DNA from: Mycobacterium sp. ACS4331
Lineage (GTDB): Bacteria; Actinomycetota; Actinomycetes; Mycobacteriales; Mycobacteriaceae
Direction: 5' to 3'
Assembly (NCBI RefSeq): GCF_001667265.1
Contig: NZ_LZHW01000053.1
Span: 1 to 36,385, forward strand
Length of the DNA stretch: 36,385 nt
Shown here: positions 31,837 through 36,385 of the stretch, piece by piece
How the letters are laid out: each line of letters begins with the position of its first letter
Numbering within the stretch: position 1 is the stretch's first letter
The notes under the pieces: generated by a model
The model's input: the letters and a program-made list of their open reading frames with translations, nothing else
The model's database searches: none
Told to the model about the DNA's origin: nothing
Translations under genes and position numbers: made by a program

Positions 31837-32852
31837 ACCGGACCACGCCGATCAAGCTGGCGGTCTTCGTCACGGTCATGGTCATTCTGACCGCGACCCT
31901 GCTGATGGTGTTCGGCAACTACCGCGGCGGCGACACCGTGGAACGGTCGGCGGTGTTCACCGACACCTCGAGGCTGAAGAGCGGTGACAGCGTGCGGGTG
32001 GCGGGCATCGTCGTGGGCAGTGTCACGGGCATTCGTCTTCAACCCGACCACACTGTGGTCGTGCGCTTCGACGTCGACCGTGACATCGTGCTGACCACCG
32101 GCACGCGGGCGGTCGTGAGATATCTCAACCTCGTCGGTGACCGCTTCCTGGAACTTCAGGACGGCCCGGGCTCCTCCGAACCGCAACCGGCCGGGACACC
32201 GATTCCGCTCACCCGCACCGAACCGGCTCTCGACCTCGACCTCCTGCTCGGCGGACTCAAACCGGTGCTCCGCGCCCTCAACGCCGACGACGTGAACGCC
32301 TTCAGTGCCGCGTTGGTCCAGATCCTGCAGGGCCAGGAGGGCACCGTGGAGTCACTGTTTCTGCGCACGTCGTCGTTCACTCAGGCCATCGCCGACAACG
32401 GCGAGGTCGTCCAGCGTGTGATCGACAGGCTCAACACGGTGACGGGGACACTGTCGGAGAACGGCCAACAGTTCTCCGAGGCGGTCGATCGGCTTCAGCA
32501 CCTTGTCAGTGGTCTTGCCGCGGAACGGGATCCGATCGCCGACGCGATCGAGCAGCTGGCGACCGGCACCGCCACGGTGGCCGACCTTCTCACCGGCGCC
32601 AGACCGCCGCTGGCGGGGACTGTCGACCAACTGGCTCGCGTTGCACCGCTGCTCGACGAGGGCAGGGACACAATGGATGTCGCCCTGCAGAAGGCGCCGC
32701 GCAACTATCGCAAGCTCGTCAGGATCGGTTCATACGGGAGCTTCATCAACTACTACTTCTGTGCAGCGACGCTCCGGCTCACAGATCTGCAGGGGCGGAC
32801 GGTCGTCAGCCCCTGGATCCGTAACCCCGGCGGACGCTGCGGGGAGCCCTGA
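31833..32852 (+). CDS. mceB: Mce-family protein, MceB subunit
   Basis: A 339-residue MceB-type protein. An uncleaved signal anchor (about 7-27, IKLAVFVTVMVILTATLLMVF) leads into an MCE domain (RSAVFTDTSRLKSGDSVRVAGIVVGSVTGI). A long coiled helical region and a short C-terminal domain ending in FINYYFCAATLRLTD and NPGGRCGEP follow; the two cysteines there are typical of MceB. It starts inside the mceA stop (ATGA) and its own stop overlaps mceC (TGATG). The open frame to 31494 upstream lies inside mceA and is not part of the protein. It is a subunit of the periplasmic Mce tube. Confidence 0.93.
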   Translation: MNRTTPIKLAVFVTVMVILTATLLMVFGNYRGGDTVERSAVFTDTSRLKSGDSVRVAGIVVGSVTGIRLQPDHTVVVRFDVDRDIVLTTGTRAVVRYLNLVGDRFLELQDGPGSSEPQPAGTPIPLTRTEPALDLDLLLGGLKPVLRALNADDVNAFSAALVQILQGQEGTVESLFLRTSSFTQAIADNGEVVQRVIDRLNTVTGTLSENGQQFSEAVDRLQHLVSGLAAERDPIADAIEQLATGTATVADLLTGARPPLAGTVDQLARVAPLLDEGRDTMDVALQKAPRNYRKLVRIGSYGSFINYYFCAATLRLTDLQGRTVVSPWIRNPGGRCGEP

Positions 32853-33934
32853 TGCTCAAGTACCGCCGCGCCGGCATCGCCAAGATGGGTTTCCTCGGAA
32901 CCGTTCTCGTCCTGCTCGTGATCGTCGTCGGCTTGAACCCGGAGCGGCTGGAATCCTGGGCCGGCGACGTGCGTTACCGCGCATTGTTCGTCGAGGCGGC
33001 CGGGCTGGCGGCCGGCGGCGACGTCACCCTGTCCGGGACCACGGTGGGCACCGTCACCGCGGTCTCTCTGGTCAAAGGGGTCGCCGAGGTCACCATGGCG
33101 ATCGACTCGACTGTCCGACTGGGCGATCAGACCACGGCCCACATCCGCACGGGCACCCTCCTGGGTGAACGTGTGGTCACGCTGTCCTCTGACGGCGACG
33201 GACCTCTGCGACCGAATGCCGTCATTCCCGTGAGCCGCACCTCGTCGCCGTACTCGCTGACCACCGCGGTGGACGACTTCACCACGAACACTCAAGGCAC
33301 CGACACGGCGCAGTTGAGTCAGTCGGTGGACGCTCTCGCGCTCACTCTGGATCGCATCGCACCGCAGGTCGGCCCGACGCTGGACGGGCTGACCCGGTTG
33401 TCCCGGTCGCTCAACGAGCGGGACGGGCACCTTCGAACCCTGCTGCAGAGGGCCGCCACTGTGACCGAGTTGGTCTCCGAGCGCAGTCAACAGGTCAATC
33501 AGCTGATCCTTGACGGGAGTCAGCTGCTGGCGGTGCTCACCGAGCGGCGCCAGGAGATCGTGAGGTTCCTCGCCGCCACGTCGGCGGTCTCGCGCGAACT
33601 GACCGCGCTGGTGGCCGACAACGAGGAGCAGCTGGCCCCGGCCCTGGAGCGGCTGAACTCCGTGACCGCGATGTTGGAGAAGAATCGCGACAACATCGCA
33701 AAGGCCATTCCGGGGTTGGCGAAATTCCAACTCACGCAGGGCGAGACGGTGTCCAACGGGTTCTATTACACGGCCAACATCCCCAATCTGCTTCCCGGAC
33801 AGCTGCTGCAGCCCTTCCTCGACTACAGCTTCGGGTTCCGGCGCGGAACCGACGCGGGCCAACCGCCCGACAACGCGGGCCCGCGTGCGGAACTGCCCTG
33901 GCCGGTCAACGGCATCCCTGGGGGCTCACGATGA
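32852..33934 (+). CDS. mceC: Mce-family protein, MceC subunit
   Basis: A 360-residue MceC-type protein. The signal anchor is at about 12-32 (MGFLGTVLVLLVIVVGLNPERL, the NPERL turn being characteristic of MceC). The MCE domain (about 42-120) has the motif ALFVEAAGLAAGGDVTLSGTTVGTV. A long helical segment (about 135-290) and a C-terminal part with LTQGETVSNGFYYTANIPNLLPGQLLQPFLDY follow. It is linked to mceB by a TGATG overlap and to mceD by ATGA, so the subunits should be made in equal amounts. Confidence 0.93.
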   Translation: MLKYRRAGIAKMGFLGTVLVLLVIVVGLNPERLESWAGDVRYRALFVEAAGLAAGGDVTLSGTTVGTVTAVSLVKGVAEVTMAIDSTVRLGDQTTAHIRTGTLLGERVVTLSSDGDGPLRPNAVIPVSRTSSPYSLTTAVDDFTTNTQGTDTAQLSQSVDALALTLDRIAPQVGPTLDGLTRLSRSLNERDGHLRTLLQRAATVTELVSERSQQVNQLILDGSQLLAVLTERRQEIVRFLAATSAVSRELTALVADNEEQLAPALERLNSVTAMLEKNRDNIAKAIPGLAKFQLTQGETVSNGFYYTANIPNLLPGQLLQPFLDYSFGFRRGTDAGQPPDNAGPRAELPWPVNGIPGGSR

Positions 33935-35211
33935 CCGGCCGGGCCCTCACCCGGCTGACAGTCGCAGTGGCGCTTGTCGTGTTCGCAGCCACGGCGACCG
34001 CGCTGCTGGTGAGCGGAGGTCTGTTCGGCGACAACCGGATCACCGCCTACTTTTCGAGCGCGACCGGGATCTACGCGGGAGATGAGGTTCGGGTCGCGGG
34101 CGTCAAGGTCGGCACCATCGAGGAGATCCACGCAGAACCCGATCGCGTGCGGATGACCTTGTCGGTGCGTCGTGAGGTGCCTGTCCCCGCCGATGCCCGC
34201 GCGGTGATCGTGCCCCAGAACCTCATCTCGGCCCGTTACGTCCAGCTGGCCCCGGCGTATGTCGACACCGGCCCCGTGTTGGCCGACGGCGCGGTGATCC
34301 CCCTCGAACGCACGGCGGTCCCAGTGGAGTGGGACGAGGTCAAAACCCAGTTGATGCGGCTGGTCACCGACCTCGGCCCAGACCGTGATCTCTCCACCAG
34401 CGCAGCCGGCCGGCTCATCGACAGCATGGCCGGTGCGATGGGCGGCAACGGAGCCACACTGCGGCAGACGCTGGCGGACCTGTCCGCGGCGGCGCGGATC
34501 TTCGCCGACGGCAGCGGAGACATCACCGACGTGGTCCGCAATCTGGAGTCGTTCGTGAGTGCGCTGCGGGATTCGAATGTCGCGATCGTGCAGTTCGAGA
34601 ATCAGTTCGCGACGCTCACCTCCGTTCTCAACGGGGCCAGGTCCGACCTCGACGCCGCACTGAGCGATGTCGCGGTTGCCGTGGGGGAGGTCCAGCGCTT
34701 CGTCGCGGGCACCCGAGACCAGACGGCCGAGCAGGTGCAGCGACTGGCGAACGTGACGCAGACTCTGGTGGACCATCGGATCGACCTGGAGAATCTCCTG
34801 CACGGTGCGCCCACGGCCTTCGCAAACTTCTACAACATGTACAACCCCGACTCAGGTGCTGTCGCAGGGGCGTTCGCGCTGCACAACTTCTCAAATCCGA
34901 TGCAGTTCGTCTGCTCGGCCATCGGGTCGGTGTACAACGCCACCGCGCCGGAGACCGCGAAGCTGTGTGCGCAGTACCTCGGCCCCGCGCTCAGCACAAT
35001 GGATTTCAATTACCTGCCGTTCCCCGTCAATCCGTTCCTGGCGCCGTCGGCGAGCCCGGAGAACATCGTCTACTCGCCGCCCGGGCTCGATCCGGCCGTC
35101 GGCGGGCCGCCGCCCCCGGCAGAGCAGCCCCCGGCGGTCTCGGCGTATCCCGACGCGGTCGACGGCCGTGTGCTGCCGCCGTCCGGGCCGGAGGGGACGC
35201 CGCATCCATGA
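33931..35211 (+). CDS. mceD: Mce-family protein, MceD subunit
   Basis: A 426-residue MceD-type protein. The signal anchor is at about 7-27 and the MCE domain has YFSSATGIYAGDEVRVAGVKVGTIEEI. There is a long helical region (about 125-290), then the conserved NFYNMYNPDSGAVAGAFALHNFSNPMQFVCSAIGSV and NYLPFPVNPFLAP motifs seen in MceD proteins. The last 60 residues are Pro-rich (PPPPAEQPP). The stop overlaps the mceE start (ATGA). It is a subunit of the Mce lipid importer. Confidence 0.93.
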   Translation: MTGRALTRLTVAVALVVFAATATALLVSGGLFGDNRITAYFSSATGIYAGDEVRVAGVKVGTIEEIHAEPDRVRMTLSVRREVPVPADARAVIVPQNLISARYVQLAPAYVDTGPVLADGAVIPLERTAVPVEWDEVKTQLMRLVTDLGPDRDLSTSAAGRLIDSMAGAMGGNGATLRQTLADLSAAARIFADGSGDITDVVRNLESFVSALRDSNVAIVQFENQFATLTSVLNGARSDLDAALSDVAVAVGEVQRFVAGTRDQTAEQVQRLANVTQTLVDHRIDLENLLHGAPTAFANFYNMYNPDSGAVAGAFALHNFSNPMQFVCSAIGSVYNATAPETAKLCAQYLGPALSTMDFNYLPFPVNPFLAPSASPENIVYSPPGLDPAVGGPPPPAEQPPAVSAYPDAVDGRVLPPSGPEGTPHP

Positions 35212-36385
35212 TCAGCCACCGCATCATCGCCCTGATCGTCAGCACCGCCGTGCTGACCGCGGGATGCTCGTTCGGCGGGCCGAACTCGGTCCCGCTGCCG
35301 GGCACCGTCGGGCGCGGTCCGGGCGCCCAGCTGTTCCACGTCGAGATCGCCAATGTGGGGACTCTCGAACCCAATTCGCCCGTGCTGATCGACGACGTCG
35401 TGGTCGGCACGATCGGTTCGATGACGGTGGCGGGATGGCACGCCCGGGTTGACGTGTGGGTGAAGCCAGACGTTCCGGTTCCGGCGAACACGGTCGCCAC
35501 GGTCGGCCAGACCAGCCTGCTGGGATCGATGCATCTGGCACTGAACCCACCCCCCGGGGAGCCACCTCGGGGCCGCCTCGAGTCGGGCGCCACGATCGGA
35601 CTGAACGCGACGTCGACCTACCCGTCGACCGAACAGACGCTGTCCTCGTTGTCGGCGCTGGTCAACGGTGGGGGGCTGGGCCAGATCGGGGACGTCCTGA
35701 GCAACGCCGCCGAGGCGGTCACCGGTCGTGCGGACGACATCCGCGAACTGCTGACCCGACTCAACGACATCGTCACCCGGCTCGACGACCAGCGTGACGA
35801 GGTGATCGGCTCCATCCGAGATCTCGACCGGCTCAGCGCAACACTGGCCGGTCAGGAGGATGTTCTCGACCGGGCGCTGAAGGAGATCCCGCCGGCCCTG
35901 GAGGTGCTGGTCGCTCAGCGACCCAACATCACGGCGGCGCTGCGCTCCCTGGGCGAGTTCAGCAGAACCGCAACCGGTGTCGTCGCCGACATCCACGATG
36001 ACCTGATCACCAACCTCAAGAACCTCGAACCCACGTTGCGGGTCCTCGCCGACGTCGGGCCCGACCTCGGGAGTGTGCTCGCATACCTGCCCACGTACCC
36101 GCTGACTCAGGACATCATCGACCGCGGGGTGCGCGGCGACTACATGAACCTGTTCGCCGTGATCGACCTCACGGTTCCCCGGCTGAAGCGAACTTCCCTG
36201 CTGGGCACACGATTCGGCGTCCCACGTTTCCCGCTCGAGGGTGCTCCAGGAGACCCGTGGTATGCCAACTACACCTATGACCCGCTCGGGGTGCCGGTCG
36301 TGCCGGTTCCACCCGCGACGCCGCCCGAGGTGCCCGCAGCCGATCCCGCTGTGCCACCTCCCGCCCTGCCCGCTGTGTCACCTCC
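35208..36385 (+). CDS. mceE: Mce-family lipoprotein, MceE subunit (LprK-like), truncated by window end
   Basis: The first 392 residues of an MceE-type lipoprotein. The signal peptide ends in a lipobox LTAGC with the lipidated Cys20, the hallmark of the fifth Mce gene. The MCE domain follows (QLFHVEIANVGTLEPNSPVLIDDVVVGTIGSM), then a helical region. RGDYMNLFAVIDLTVPRLKRTSLLGTRFG and a Pro-rich tail (PVVPVPPATPPEVP) run on beyond the window. mceF is expected next but lies outside. The protein would anchor the periplasmic Mce assembly to the membrane. Confidence 0.92.
   Translation, partial: MISHRIIALIVSTAVLTAGCSFGGPNSVPLPGTVGRGPGAQLFHVEIANVGTLEPNSPVLIDDVVVGTIGSMTVAGWHARVDVWVKPDVPVPANTVATVGQTSLLGSMHLALNPPPGEPPRGRLESGATIGLNATSTYPSTEQTLSSLSALVNGGGLGQIGDVLSNAAEAVTGRADDIRELLTRLNDIVTRLDDQRDEVIGSIRDLDRLSATLAGQEDVLDRALKEIPPALEVLVAQRPNITAALRSLGEFSRTATGVVADIHDDLITNLKNLEPTLRVLADVGPDLGSVLAYLPTYPLTQDIIDRGVRGDYMNLFAVIDLTVPRLKRTSLLGTRFGVPRFPLEGAPGDPWYANYTYDPLGVPVVPVPPATPPEVPAADPAVPPPALPAVSP

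Noticed and set aside
1..36385. CRISPR arrays, tRNA or rRNA genes, insertion sequences, prophage genes
   Set aside because: No spaced repeats, cloverleaf-like segments, transposase or integrase motifs, or flanking inverted repeats were found on reading.

Overview
The window is GC-rich, densely packed actinobacterial DNA, most probably from a fast-growing Mycobacterium (Mycolicibacterium-type) or a close relative. The reasons are a canonical mce gene series (MceA to MceE, the last a lipoprotein), an operon whose members resemble each gene of the M. tuberculosis igr cholesterol side-chain operon, an NDMA-dependent (mycofactocin-type) alcohol dehydrogenase, three actinobacterial P450s, many TetR regulators and very frequent ATGA/TGATG stop-start overlaps. 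I saw no rRNA, tRNA, CRISPR array or insertion sequence. All family assignments come from reading the translations; no database search was run.

Layout. (1) 1-4001: 5' part of a polyamine-type ABC ATPase gene (-), a small secreted protein (+), a strong hairpin, a TetR (-), and a divergent LysR / EamA exporter pair. (2) 3998-9409: a minus-strand unit TetR - SDR - aldehyde dehydrogenase - NDMA-type alcohol dehydrogenase, divergent from an orphan solute-binding protein without signal peptide. (3) 9386-13733: a DapB-like oxidoreductase (-) divergent from a P450 - DapB-like - SDR operon (+). (4) 13737-18877: acyl-CoA ligase - SDR (-) divergent from class III CoA-transferase - P450 (+). (5) 18870-26239: a minus-strand operon P450 - acyl-CoA dehydrogenase - MaoC - DUF35 Zn-ribbon - acyl-CoA dehydrogenase - MaoC - Ltp2-like thiolase, followed by a TetR and an unknown gene. 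(6) 26450-30312: aldehyde dehydrogenase and a tandem (double-domain) CoA-transferase (+), divergent from region 5. (7) 30547-36385: mceA-E (+), cut by the window end; no yrbE permease genes precede it.

How it fits together (inference). Region 5 is a paralogue of the igr operon, in which ChsE1-ChsE2 dehydrogenate, ChsH1-ChsH2 hydrate, and Ltp2 with the DUF35 domain of ChsH2 performs a retro-aldol cleavage, removing a propionyl side chain from a ring and leaving a ketone. Here ChsH2 is split into two genes, and the acyl-CoA dehydrogenase order differs from igr. With the divergent ALDH and CoA-transferase, the P450s, the CoA ligase and the adjacent Mce importer, the locus looks like an uptake and side-chain-degradation system for a hydrophobic, branched, cyclic compound (steroid- or terpenoid-like). 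No ring-cleavage genes are present, so the substrate is unknown. Candidate operators recur between divergent units and suggest several local TetR regulators.
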